A DNA stretch of 64,000 bases from Streptomyces sp. DI166 (GTDB taxonomy: Bacteria; Actinomycetota; Actinomycetes; Streptomycetales; Streptomycetaceae), in NCBI RefSeq assembly GCF_900091315.1, contig NZ_FLSP01000030.1:1-64000 (forward strand). The letters run 5' to 3'. Of this stretch, positions 8,647 to 15,393 are shown in pieces; within the stretch, counting starts at the first letter, position 1, and the number at the start of each line of letters is the position of its first letter. The notes below the pieces were generated by a model. The model did not search any database. It was given only the letters and a program-made list of their open reading frames with translations, and was not told where the DNA came from. A program made the position numbers and the translations under genes.

Positions 8647-8690
8647 TCGTCACCGACAAGCAAGATCACGCGACGGTCGCAGGAGTACAG

Positions 8691-9014
8691 GTGATCGACA
8701 CTAAGCACTGGCTGAAGCAGGCAGCGCGCATCCACCAGGACGCCGAATACACCTACTCCCACCTCGCCCGCGACCTTGCCGACCGGCTCGGCTGGACGGC
8801 CGCCCTGAACGTTGCCACGGCCCTCCGTAGTCACGTCTACGGCTGGCCCAGCAGCAACGAACTCCACACCGCCGTAAAGCCGCTGTACGACCGCCTCGGC
8901 TGGGAGCAGTCGGCGCTCCTCTGCTGCTGGTTCCGCGACGCACGCAACCGCCCCGGAAGGCGCCCCGGCGGCTGGCCCGCTGCCGCAACCCCGACACCCA
9001 AGGAGTCCTCGTGA
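8691..9014 (+). CDS. Hypothetical protein, 107 residues
   Basis: The GTG start has AGGAG five bases upstream. The protein is mostly helical with Trp/His-rich segments (KHWLKQAARIHQ, YSHLARDLADRLGW) and ends in a basic Pro-rich tail. I recognise no family. Its stop overlaps the next start (GTGA), the beginning of a run of coupled short genes typical of the accessory part of AICEs. Confidence 0.6.
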   Translation: MIDTKHWLKQAARIHQDAEYTYSHLARDLADRLGWTAALNVATALRSHVYGWPSSNELHTAVKPLYDRLGWEQSALLCCWFRDARNRPGRRPGGWPAAATPTPKESS

Positions 9015-9214
9015 CCGAACCCAGCACGTCCCACGTGGAGCAGCAGGTACAGGCCCGCATCGCGGCGGCCCGCATCAAGGTCCAGGCCGCGCGGGAGCGG
9101 CGCGAGGAACTGTCGGCCGCTCGTCGGCGCGGCCTCGCTGCCCGGCACGCGAACAAGCTGCGCCGCCTCGCCGAAGCCGAGCAGCGCCAGGACGACGAGC
9201 AGCAAGACCACTGA
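9011..9214 (+). CDS. Short helical basic protein, paralogue A
   Basis: A 67-residue, highly helical protein rich in Arg and Ala. Its core (RIAAARIKVQAARERREEL then SAARRRGLAARHANKLRRLA) is clearly repeated in the 65-residue product of 10741-10938, so the two are paralogues inside one element. It is coupled to the gene before it. A nucleic-acid-binding role is plausible from the charge, but not shown. Confidence 0.6.
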   Translation: MTEPSTSHVEQQVQARIAAARIKVQAARERREELSAARRRGLAARHANKLRRLAEAEQRQDDEQQDH

Positions 9215-9262
9215 GACTCCGGCCGTCGACCGGCGGCCGGCCAACCGAGAAGGAGCAACACC

Positions 9263-9529
9263 ATGCAGCACACCGGCGCTTACGGCGACCGCCTCCAGAT
9301 CAAGGCCGCACAGGGCGAACTCCACGGCGAGCAGCGCCTCACCATCGAGATTGAGCGCGGCACCATCGGCGTGTTCACGCCGGCCGAGGCCCGCCTGATC
9401 GCCGCCGATCTCATCAAGGCCGCCGACGACACCGACGCCGCGGCGCAGGAGGCGGCCAGCCCTGACGGCGAGTGCCACAACCACGAGTGCGGGCTGGTCA
9501 GCAGCAGGCTCGTCCACGTCGACCACTGA
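9263..9529 (+). CDS. Hypothetical protein, 88 residues
   Basis: The ATG has a strong Shine-Dalgarno (GAAGGAG). The N-terminal part alternates beta-like segments (DRLQIKAAQGEL, RLTIEIERGTIGVF) and then a helix (TPAEARLIAADLIKAADD). The C-terminus has His/Cys residues (ECHNHECGLV). No family is recognised. A perfect hairpin follows at once. Confidence 0.6.
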   Translation: MQHTGAYGDRLQIKAAQGELHGEQRLTIEIERGTIGVFTPAEARLIAADLIKAADDTDAAAQEAASPDGECHNHECGLVSSRLVHVDH

Positions 9530-9543
9530 CCCGCACAACGGAC

Positions 9544-9570
9544 GGCCGCCCCGCGGGAACCGGGGCGGCC
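9544..9570 (+). terminator. Perfect 10-bp hairpin
   Basis: GGCCGCCCCG pairs with CGGGGCGGCC around a seven-base loop, between two short genes. There is no U-tract, as is common for Streptomyces terminators. Confidence 0.6.
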
Positions 9571-9608
9571 ACCCGGCCAACATCCCACACCCTTGGAGGA
9601 GACCGAGC

Positions 9609-9986
9609 ATGACCGTTTCTGACCTGGACGCCAAAACCCGCGTCGCTCTCGCGCTCGCCCAGGGCGCCACCTCCGACAAAGCCGGCGAAGCAGCAGGCGT
9701 ATCAGGGCGAACCGTCCGAAGGTGGCGTGAAGACCCCGCCTTCGAAGCACAAGTGCAGGAAGCCCGGCGGGCGATCCTCGCCGAGGCCGTCGCCGCACTC
9801 GGTGTCGCAGCGAAGGACGCCGTGGCCACCCTGCACGCGGCCCTGGCCGACGACTCCGCGAACGTCCGTGTACGCGCCGCCAGCGTGCTCCTGTCCAGCC
9901 TGCCGTCCCTGACCGAGCACCTGGAGCTCAGCGAACGCATCGCAGCCCTGGAGGCCGCTCTCAGCCCCGAAAGGACAGCAGCATGA
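9609..9986 (+). CDS. Homeodomain-like HTH protein
   Basis: A 125-residue protein. Residues about 10-45 form a homeodomain-like/terminase-small-subunit-like helix-turn-helix (ARTRVALALA-type helix, then DKAGEAAGVSGRTVRRWRED). A HEAT-like helical part (about 60-110) and a short coiled coil follow. It starts after GGAGGAG. Its stop overlaps the next ATG. It probably binds DNA; the target is unknown. Confidence 0.65.
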   Translation: MTVSDLDAKTRVALALAQGATSDKAGEAAGVSGRTVRRWREDPAFEAQVQEARRAILAEAVAALGVAAKDAVATLHAALADDSANVRVRAASVLLSSLPSLTEHLELSERIAALEAALSPERTAA

Positions 9987-10207
9987 CCGGCAAGCTCACT
10001 ACGCGCCTGGAGCGCCTCGAATCCCGGGTGGGTGCCGTCCCGGACCTGGCCGGCGAAACCCGGCAACACGGCCCGCTGCTGTGGTCGGTGCCCGGCTGCC
10101 GCGCCTACGCCCGCGACACCGCGACCGGCGCCCGCCTGACGGTCGTCGGCGGCCCGCAGCCCCTCGTGTACGAGGTGCCCGGCGTGACCCTTGCGGACCT
10201 CTCGTGA
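9983..10207 (+). CDS. Hypothetical protein, 74 residues
   Basis: Begins with the ATG of an ATGA overlap. The first 15 residues are a helix with the pattern TTRLERLESRVG, a motif also seen at the N-termini of the next two products (RLDRLERG, RMDRIERA), which suggests a repeated oligomerisation helix. The rest is beta-rich. Function unknown. Confidence 0.55.
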   Translation: MTGKLTTRLERLESRVGAVPDLAGETRQHGPLLWSVPGCRAYARDTATGARLTVVGGPQPLVYEVPGVTLADLS

Positions 10208-10383
10208 GCGCGCGTGGGCTGCGGCAGCGCCTGGACCGCCTGGAGCGCGGCACACCGTCGGCGCAGGCCCTCGGCGTCGAGGTGCTCGCCCTGGTCGACG
10301 CGTACATCGAGGACGGCGGCGACCTGGCCGAGCTGCTGCCGCTGTTCGGTCTCGCACCCGGAGGGGAGGCGAGCGAGACGTGA
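10204..10383 (+). CDS. Hypothetical protein, 59 residues
   Basis: The GTG start lies in a GTGA overlap with the gene before and its stop overlaps the next GTG. It opens with the same LRQRLDRLERG helix as its neighbours and ends in an acidic helix (VEVLALVDAYIEDGGDLAEL). Function unknown. Confidence 0.55.
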   Translation: MSARGLRQRLDRLERGTPSAQALGVEVLALVDAYIEDGGDLAELLPLFGLAPGGEASET

Positions 10384-10748
10384 GCCGTCGATTGTCCGCA
10401 CGGATGGACCGGATCGAGCGGGCCGTAATCCCGGTGGCAGGCGGCGCCGAGTGCCGATTCCACTCCGTGTTCTGCCAGTTGGGTGCGGTGTGGCCGCTGG
10501 ATCGTGCCGTGGTCGATCCGGCGGGCGTGCAGCTGGACGAGTTGCGTGACCTGCAGGCGCAGGGGCGTCGCGCCGCCGGCCTCCCTCCTCGGCCGCATCC
10601 GCGGGAGTTGTGGGCGGTCGACCGGCATGAGCGGGTTCCTGCGGCGGAGCTTGCCCAGCGGGAGCGCGAGGCGGCCGAGGCGCTGGCGGCTGCGCTGGCC
10701 CGTAACGCGGCGATCGAGGCCGAGCTGCGGGGTGAGCGCCGTGGGTGA
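10380..10748 (+). CDS. Hypothetical protein, 122 residues
   Basis: Starts at a GTG in the overlap with the previous stop. It begins with RLSARMDRIERA, shares that helix with its two upstream neighbours, and has a long C-terminal Glu/Ala coiled coil (about residues 85-120). It is one of a chain of at least seven overlapping short genes between 9609 and 11769. Function unknown. Confidence 0.6.
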   Translation: MSRRLSARMDRIERAVIPVAGGAECRFHSVFCQLGAVWPLDRAVVDPAGVQLDELRDLQAQGRRAAGLPPRPHPRELWAVDRHERVPAAELAQREREAAEALAAALARNAAIEAELRGERRG

Positions 10749-10938
10749 CAGCCACGTCGAGGCCGAGGTGCAGCGGCGCATCGCTGCGGCGAAGCGGGAG
10801 GCCGAGCAGCGGAAGCAGCAGCGGGCAGAACTCGCAGCGGCCCGCCGGCGCGGCCTCGCGTTCCGGCAGGCGGCCCGGCTCCGGAACCTCGCCGCAGCCG
10901 CGTTCGACAACACGACTCCAGCAGCGTCCGGCTGCTGA
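10741..10938 (+). CDS. Short helical basic protein, paralogue B
   Basis: A 65-residue protein overlapping the previous gene by 8 bases. Its core (QRRIAAAKREAEQRKQQRAE then LAAARRRGLAFRQAARLRNL) matches the 67-residue product of 9011-9214, with the invariant stretch AARRRGLA. The duplicate suggests that the short-gene block grew by internal duplication. Function unknown. Confidence 0.6.
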   Translation: MGDSHVEAEVQRRIAAAKREAEQRKQQRAELAAARRRGLAFRQAARLRNLAAAAFDNTTPAASGC

Positions 10939-10959
10939 ACACGAAGGAGAAAGATCAGC

Positions 10960-11463
10960 ATGGCGAAGACTCTCGGACTGCCGCGCGTCACCCTCGTACC
11001 CGACGACCTGCCGGAACCGGTACGCGAAACCCTCGGCTCGTACTACGCGGCCCGCGCCCGGGCTGCGGAGCTCGGTACCCAGCTCGACCGGACGCCCTGG
11101 AACGGGCCCAAGGCCGCAGAGCTCGGACCGAAGCATGAGGCTGCCCTCGCGGAAGCCGTGGCGGCGCATCAGCAGCTGTCCGCGGCCACTGTCGCGCACG
11201 GGCGGGCGATCTCCGACTTTGCGTCGGTGCAGTTCATCGCGCACATGGAGCGTATCCGTGAGCTGTTGGCGGAGGCGGAGAGGGAGGCGCGGGCTGCGGC
11301 GGGTTCGGCCAGTTTGGCGGTGGCTGCGGCTGCGCGTCGTGGGCGGCCGGTGCTGGATCCGGGTGAGAGCGGTGAGGCGCAGCGGTCGGATGCGCGGCGG
11401 GCGGCGATGAGTTTGGCCGGGCGGTTCCGGAACATGGGCGGCGAGCTGCCCGAGGGTGTCTGA
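10960..11463 (+). CDS. Hypothetical helical protein, 167 residues
   Basis: The ATG has a GAAGGAG Shine-Dalgarno. The product is largely helical, with Ala/Glu-rich coiled-coil segments (about residues 45-125), and ends in a basic-to-acidic helix. No known domain is visible. By position and helical content it could be a structural or DNA-associated protein. Confidence 0.6.
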   Translation: MAKTLGLPRVTLVPDDLPEPVRETLGSYYAARARAAELGTQLDRTPWNGPKAAELGPKHEAALAEAVAAHQQLSAATVAHGRAISDFASVQFIAHMERIRELLAEAEREARAAAGSASLAVAAAARRGRPVLDPGESGEAQRSDARRAAMSLAGRFRNMGGELPEGV

Positions 11464-11481
11464 GGTCGGAGGAGGAGCGGG

Positions 11482-11769
11482 ATGAGTGGTCAGTGGAAGA
11501 GGGTCGATCCGAAGCCGTGGGAGCGTGCGATGGCGGCGAGGGCTGCGGGCCGGGCGCCGGAACCGGAGGACCTCGAGGAGGCGCGCCGGCGGGCTCGGCC
11601 GGGTGACACCCCGGGCTGGGCCGAACTGGTCGCGGCGAAGGTGATGGGCGAGTCGGGGCGGAAGGTGGTACCGCAGCCGGCCGAGCCGCCGGCCGAGCCG
11701 GAGAGCAGGATGGTCCGCGAGCTGAGGCGCCGCTTCGGCACACCGGAGGCGCCGCCGCCCGCGGCGTGA
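11482..11769 (+). CDS. Hypothetical protein, 95 residues
   Basis: Starts at an ATG after GGAGGAG and is the last gene of the rightward block. It is basic at the N-terminus, with an Arg/Glu helix (EDLEEARRRARPGD), and Pro/Glu-rich at the C-terminus. No family is recognised. A strong terminator follows 8 bases later. Confidence 0.6.
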   Translation: MSGQWKRVDPKPWERAMAARAAGRAPEPEDLEEARRRARPGDTPGWAELVAAKVMGESGRKVVPQPAEPPAEPESRMVRELRRRFGTPEAPPPAA

Positions 11770-11777
11770 CATGAGGC

Positions 11778-11810
11778 GAGGCCCCGACCGAGCGGATGGG
11801 TCGGGGCCTC
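11778..11810 (+). terminator. Terminator closing the rightward block
   Basis: GAGGCCCCGACC pairs perfectly with GGTCGGGGCCTC over 12 bp around a nine-base loop. It stands between two convergent genes and can serve both. Confidence 0.8.
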
Positions 11811-11823
11811 TGCCATGGGCAGG

Positions 11824-12306
11824 CTACTGGTCGGCGCTGACAGCGGCTCGCGCGACGCTTGATGACCACCATCTGCCGCCGCCTACGCCCGGCACGCCGG
11901 CCTCGTTCAACGTGGCTGCGATTGCGCGCCAGCTCCGGCCGCCCGCCCGCTCGGCGGCGATGCGCTTCCGGACTTCCGGGGGCAGGGGTGCGCGTTGCCG
12001 GTTGAGGTGGCGTACCCCGCGGCGGCCCCTGAGCCGGGCTGTGGGGACCGAGGCGGCGAGGAGGACGGCTTTCCCCCAGTCGTCCAGCGGTAGGACGGCA
12101 CAGAGCCGCTCGGCCGTCGCAGTGGACGGCGGGCGTAGTTCGGTCTCGATGCCGTGCAGTTGGCCGTAGCCGACGCCTGCGAGGGCGCTGAGTTGTCGGC
12201 GGGTTAGTCCAGCGTTGAGGCGGGCGGTGCGCAGCAGGGCGCCGACGCCTACGAGGGTGGGTGTCCAGCGGGGTGAGGGCGGGTGGGATGCCATGCCGCA
12301 CAGCAT
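11824..12306 (-). CDS. XRE-type regulator with second DNA-binding segment
   Basis: A 160-residue protein. Residues about 20-75 form an XRE helix-turn-helix (LLRTARLNAGLTRRQLSALA ... GQLHGIETELRPPS). Residues about 108-160 (PLPPEVRKRIAAERAGGRSW RAIAATLNEAGV) resemble the resolvase/recombinase-type HTH used to match a target sequence. The ATG at 12306 gives the longest form, and a second ATG four codons in (12294) is equally possible. A perfect palindrome lies 38 bases upstream. It probably represses its own promoter. Confidence 0.7.
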   Translation of the reverse strand: MLCGMASHPPSPRWTPTLVGVGALLRTARLNAGLTRRQLSALAGVGYGQLHGIETELRPPSTATAERLCAVLPLDDWGKAVLLAASVPTARLRGRRGVRHLNRQRAPLPPEVRKRIAAERAGGRSWRAIAATLNEAGVPGVGGGRWWSSSVARAAVSADQ

Positions 12307-12343
12307 CCCTACGGGAAGGATTTGCAGGCAAGAGGTTCTCGTA

Positions 12344-12360
12344 GCCTTCGATTCGAAGGC
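12344..12360. promoter_or_regulatory. Palindrome upstream of XRE gene, candidate operator
   Basis: GCCTTCGA-T-TCGAAGGC is perfect over 8 bp per arm and lies 38 bases before the XRE start on the minus strand. Confidence 0.55.
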
Positions 12361-12744
12361 GACTGAGGCTGGTCACCGTCTGGGTGTGGAGCTGCTGGCC
12401 AGCTACATCGGGCAGGGCACGCACCTCTGACAGCGCCGGTCACCGGAAGGGGCGGGCCTCGGTGCCCGCCCTTTCTCGCTCGCCCGCGCGGGCCACACCC
12501 GTCTTCGGCAACCGTGGCGATATCGCAACGGTTGGCCCACGACCGCGTGGGCCGCACCCTCGACGGCCAGCCGCACTACCCCTGCGGCGCACGAGATCGT
12601 GGCGCTGCACGTGGCGGTGGCAAGGGCGGCGGCCATTGCCGCGTGACCTGCGCTACCCGCGCATGGGCCTGGTCGTCTGCGGACGGCCGGGCCCTCCCGC
12701 GTGTGCGACCGGCGTCGGCGTAGGCACCGTCCATCGCGAGCTTT

Positions 12745-12768
12745 CAGGTGTTCCAAATGGAACACCTG
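12745..12768. promoter_or_regulatory. Palindrome CAGGTGTTCCA-AA-TGGAACACCTG, candidate operator
   Basis: Perfect 11-bp arms around two bases, about 127 bases before the small HTH gene at 12895. The inner half-site TGTTCCA is the same as in the two dyads at 21179-21193 and 21245-21266, so one repressor may bind all three. Confidence 0.6.
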
Positions 12769-12894
12769 CCACACAGAGCGTGATGGGCACGGACGGGCGC
12801 GTCTACAGCGAGTCACGACCCGCGGTGTATCCGGGCCCGGAACCCGGTCCGCGGTTGAGGACACAAGCTTTCACTAGTCAGGAGGTGGGATGAC

Positions 12895-13188
12895 ATGGCG
12901 GAGACCGAGCGGCTCGACGGCAGGGACGGTGCGATCTGGTCGGCGTATGTCGGGGGTGCGACGCAGGAGGCGATCGCGGCCGAGCACGGCATCAGTCAGC
13001 AGCGTGTGTCTCAGGTGCTCGCCGAGGTGCGCGACAGCATCGGCGACGGGGCGCGGATGGATGCCGCGCTGCTCGCTGCGGAGCGGGCTGACGCGCTGCT
13101 CGCCGTCGGACGGCCGCCCGCCTCCAGCCGGGCTCCACAAAGACCCGGCCGAAGGAACCTGCGCTGGCCGCCCCAGACGGGGGCGTAG
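12895..13188 (+). CDS. Small HTH (sigma-70 region 4-like) protein
   Basis: A 97-residue protein whose ATG follows AGGAGG. Residues about 12-45 (AIWSAYVGGATQEAIAAEHG then ISQQRVSQVLAEV) form a helix-turn-helix like that of sigma region 4 or transposase-type proteins. The C-terminus is a disordered, basic, Pro-rich tail. It probably binds DNA. Nothing else is recognised. Confidence 0.65.
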   Translation: MAETERLDGRDGAIWSAYVGGATQEAIAAEHGISQQRVSQVLAEVRDSIGDGARMDAALLAAERADALLAVGRPPASSRAPQRPGRRNLRWPPQTGA

Positions 13189-13220
13189 GGACGGCCAGCA
13201 GCCTGCGCCGGGGCGGGCGT

Positions 13221-13376
13221 TCAGCGGTGCCGGTGGCAGCGGCAGTCGCAGCGCAGCGTCATGATGGGCGCCTCCCACACGGGGGCGCCGTCGCGCTTGA
13301 TGACCTTCGGGCCGGTGCACAGGCGGCACATGCCGCGATGGCACTCCGCCGACATCTCGGCCGCGGTGCGCTTCAC
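13221..13376 (-). CDS. 51-residue Cys-rich protein
   Basis: The GTG start lies in a GTGA overlap with the upstream gene. Cysteines are arranged as CHRGMCRLC and at the end CDCRCH, suggesting a small zinc- or metal-binding fold. The ending C-x-C-x-C-H recurs in the product of 60020-60202 (CGCACH), so this is a small family shared by two islands in the window. Function unknown. Confidence 0.55.
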   Translation of the reverse strand: MKRTAAEMSAECHRGMCRLCTGPKVIKRDGAPVWEAPIMTLRCDCRCHRHR

Positions 13377-13573
13377 AGCGGAAGGTCGGCGAGCGGCGTG
13401 AGGTTGTGTGTCTTGCGGCACGGCCCGCATGCGAACAGGCTCGCGCCGGGGCCGGAGCCCTGCTCGATCGCCCGGATCAGGCGCACGCCACGCGCGTAGC
13501 TCTGGTGCCAGGCGCACCAGCCCCAACTCGTGGGGGTGGTGGCGGGGGTTCCGGGCTGCGTACTCTCGGCCAT
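13373..13573 (-). CDS. 66-residue protein with Cys pairs
   Basis: ATG start, coupled to the 51-residue Cys-rich protein by a 4-base overlap. It has CAWHQSYARGVRL and later CGPCRKTHN, a possible zinc-ribbon-like arrangement. Both genes are divergent from the XRE+CYTH pair. Function unknown. Confidence 0.6.
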   Translation of the reverse strand: MAESTQPGTPATTPTSWGWCAWHQSYARGVRLIRAIEQGSGPGASLFACGPCRKTHNLTPLADLPL

Positions 13574-13736
13574 GTCGACTCCAACCAGTCGGCCACGCCC
13601 GGGGCCGTGTCCAGCGGCCGCCGGGGTTGATTGTCCTGGCCAGCGTCTTGTGACTCCTGGTGTCGACTCGATCCCCCACCGGTAATCTCACCGTGGGATG
13701 GATTCCCATCCCGTCCGCGATACCGGGAGCCGCGAC

Positions 13737-14588
13737 ATGGGGACCGCGTTAGAGCCGATCGAACTTCCCGACTGGGCATGGGAACGGGCCGAGGTCCGCC
13801 AGGCCCTCAAGGCCCGCGACATAGGCGCCGTGTTCCGGCACGCGCAGCAGTACGCCGGCGCCAGCCAAGCCCGCATCGCCACCGCGACCGGCATGACGCA
13901 GGCCCGCGTCTCGGAGATCATCAGCGGCCGTCGTGAGGTGTCGAGGCTGGACGTGTACGAGCGGATCGCTGACGGCCTCCACATGCCCGACGATGCCCGG
14001 CATCTCCTCGGCCTGGCCGCGGGCCGGGAGCGGCGTGCGGGCGGGGCCGCGTTCGACCTGGCCGCGTTCCCGGAGGTCGTGCGCGTGTACGCCGCGCAGA
14101 ACTCCGCGGCCGGGGAGATTCAGCAGCAGGCCCGCAGCGCCGCGGAGTTGGACGTTCTGGCGGTGCGTGGGCTCGGGCTGATCGGTCTCAACGACAGCTT
14201 GCTGCGCGCCTGTCTGCCGCGCGAACAGGGCGGCAAGGGCCTCAGGGTCCGGGTGGCGCTGCTCGACCCCGACAGCGATGCTCTGGCCCGGCGTGCGGCG
14301 GAGATCGGGGAGTCCGCCGAGTCCCTCGCGTCCGGGGTGCGGCTCGCGGAGGCGCGGCTGAGGGAGCTCGCCGAGGTCGGCGATGTGGGTGTGTGGCGGT
14401 ACCGGATGCTGCCGACGTGGCGTGTCATCCGCACCGACCAGACGATGTTCGTCGGCGCGTTCGATGCCGGGTGGGAAGGCCACGAGAGCGCGCTGTACAA
14501 GGTGATGGAGACACCGCACGGCCCGCTGTTCCGGGGGTTTCGGCGGATGTTCGATGCGGTCATCGACGGCGCGCAGCGCACGATCTGA
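13737..14588 (+). CDS. XRE regulator with DUF5919-like C-terminal domain
   Basis: A 283-residue protein. The XRE fold is at about residues 20-85 (FRHAQQYAGASQARIATATG, MTQARVSEIISGRREVSR). From about 120 a second domain follows (LIGLNDSLLRACLP, VALLDPDSDALARRA, RTDQTMFVGAFDAGWEG), the C-terminal domain seen in Streptomyces XRE proteins annotated DUF5919. It somewhat recalls a phospholipase-D/TIR-adjacent helper fold, but I see no catalytic motif. I chose ATG 13737 because GGGAG lies 8 bases before it; an ATG at 13698 is also in frame. A CYTH-domain gene follows 21 bases later, so the pair is likely one operon. Confidence 0.75.
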   Translation: MGTALEPIELPDWAWERAEVRQALKARDIGAVFRHAQQYAGASQARIATATGMTQARVSEIISGRREVSRLDVYERIADGLHMPDDARHLLGLAAGRERRAGGAAFDLAAFPEVVRVYAAQNSAAGEIQQQARSAAELDVLAVRGLGLIGLNDSLLRACLPREQGGKGLRVRVALLDPDSDALARRAAEIGESAESLASGVRLAEARLRELAEVGDVGVWRYRMLPTWRVIRTDQTMFVGAFDAGWEGHESALYKVMETPHGPLFRGFRRMFDAVIDGAQRTI

Positions 14589-14609
14589 CGAGTAGGGGAG
14601 GGACCGCAG

Positions 14610-15164
14610 GTGATCGAGGCGGAGCTGAAGGCGCGCGTGCACGCCCCCGAGGCCGTGATGCGGCGGCTGGAGGAACGAGCCGTGGCGCGGGTTGAGGTGT
14701 ACCGGGATACGTATTTCGACCGGCCGGACGGCTCGCTGGACAAGGCCGGGCAGGAGCTGCGGGTGCGGACCGTGCACAGCGCCGACGGGACACGGACGGT
14801 GCTCACGTGGAAGGGCGCGGCTGTCGATGCGGAGTCCGGGTCGAAGCCCGAGCACGAGACGCGGGTCGAGGACGCCGAGCAGGCGCATGCCATCCTGCGT
14901 GGTCTCGGCCATGTGGAGGTGATCGCGTTCGAGAAGCGGTGCCGGAACTACGAGTTCGAGGCGCGCGGCCGGCGGATGCTGGCCACGCTGGTGCGGGTTC
15001 CGGAGATCGACGGCACGTTTCTGGAGGTTGAGACCCTCGTCGCCGAGGAGGAGTTGGCGGCTGCTCTGGAGGATGTGCGGGCGGTGCTGGGGGAGCTGGG
15101 CATCGGGGCGGGGGATCTGACCAGGGAGACCTATACGGGTGCGGTGGCGGCCCGGCGGGGCTGA
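14610..15164 (+). CDS. CYTH-domain protein (class IV adenylate cyclase-like)
   Basis: A 184-residue protein starting at a GTG. It opens with the CYTH signature E-x-E-x-K (EAELK at residues 3-7), then YRDTYFDRP, ELRVRTV, VLTWKG, an acidic KPEHETRVED, FEKRCRNYEF and FLEVETLV, covering the full tunnel fold of CyaB/triphosphatase proteins. These bind triphosphates with metal ions in the cytosol, so it may make a cyclic nucleotide or hydrolyse an inorganic or nucleoside triphosphate. Its pairing with the XRE gene in a mobile element suggests a regulated signalling or defence pair rather than housekeeping. Confidence 0.85.
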   Translation: MIEAELKARVHAPEAVMRRLEERAVARVEVYRDTYFDRPDGSLDKAGQELRVRTVHSADGTRTVLTWKGAAVDAESGSKPEHETRVEDAEQAHAILRGLGHVEVIAFEKRCRNYEFEARGRRMLATLVRVPEIDGTFLEVETLVAEEELAAALEDVRAVLGELGIGAGDLTRETYTGAVAARRG

Positions 15165-15181
15165 GCCCGGACATGCGAGCG

Positions 15182-15211
15182 GCCCCCGTCCTCGGCGTTC
15201 GAGGCGGGGGC
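15182..15211 (+). terminator. Terminator after CYTH gene
   Basis: GCCCCCG pairs with CGGGGGC and CCTCG with CGAGG across a five-base loop, with one bulged T. It stands 18 bases after the CYTH stop. Confidence 0.75.
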
Positions 15212-15227
15212 TGTGGCCTTGCAGGGG

Positions 15228-15393
15228 AGGGAGGCTGCGGAGGGGAGGCCGGCACCCCCGGAATCGGGGGTCTGGACGTCTCTCTGACGCTGCCTCCCTT
15301 GCCTCCCTGACTGGCCATTTCCGCAGGTCATGTACAGGGAGGCAGGGTAGGGAGGCCGTGAGGGAGAACTCCCTCAGTCCTCGTCGCCTCCCT
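15228..15393. repeat. Octamer cluster 3' of traB, candidate clt/TRS transfer locus
   Basis: The sequence GGGAGGC occurs on the plus strand within 15228-15236, 15242-15250, 15336-15344 and 15349-15357. It occurs on the minus strand within 15291-15299, 15300-15308 (an exact 9-base tandem) and 15386-15393. Streptomyces TraB proteins bind repeated 8-bp TRS sites in clt loci, so this cluster directly behind traB is a good candidate. Confidence 0.5.

Larger units (their letters stand above)
12307..12894. other. Gene-poor stretch between two regulators
   Basis: No frame here has a start, ribosome site and convincing codon use together. It holds the 17-base palindrome (12344-12360), a terminator-like hairpin at 12447-12474 (AAGGGGCGGGC with GCCCGCCCTTT, one G-T pair) and the 24-base dyad at 12745-12768. 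It should be read as a promoter/operator region for the genes on both sides. Confidence 0.55.

Noticed and set aside
12403..12864. Minus-strand frame in the gene-poor stretch of AICE 1
   Set aside because: Codon use is irregular, it crosses two palindromes and a hairpin, and there is no ribosome site.
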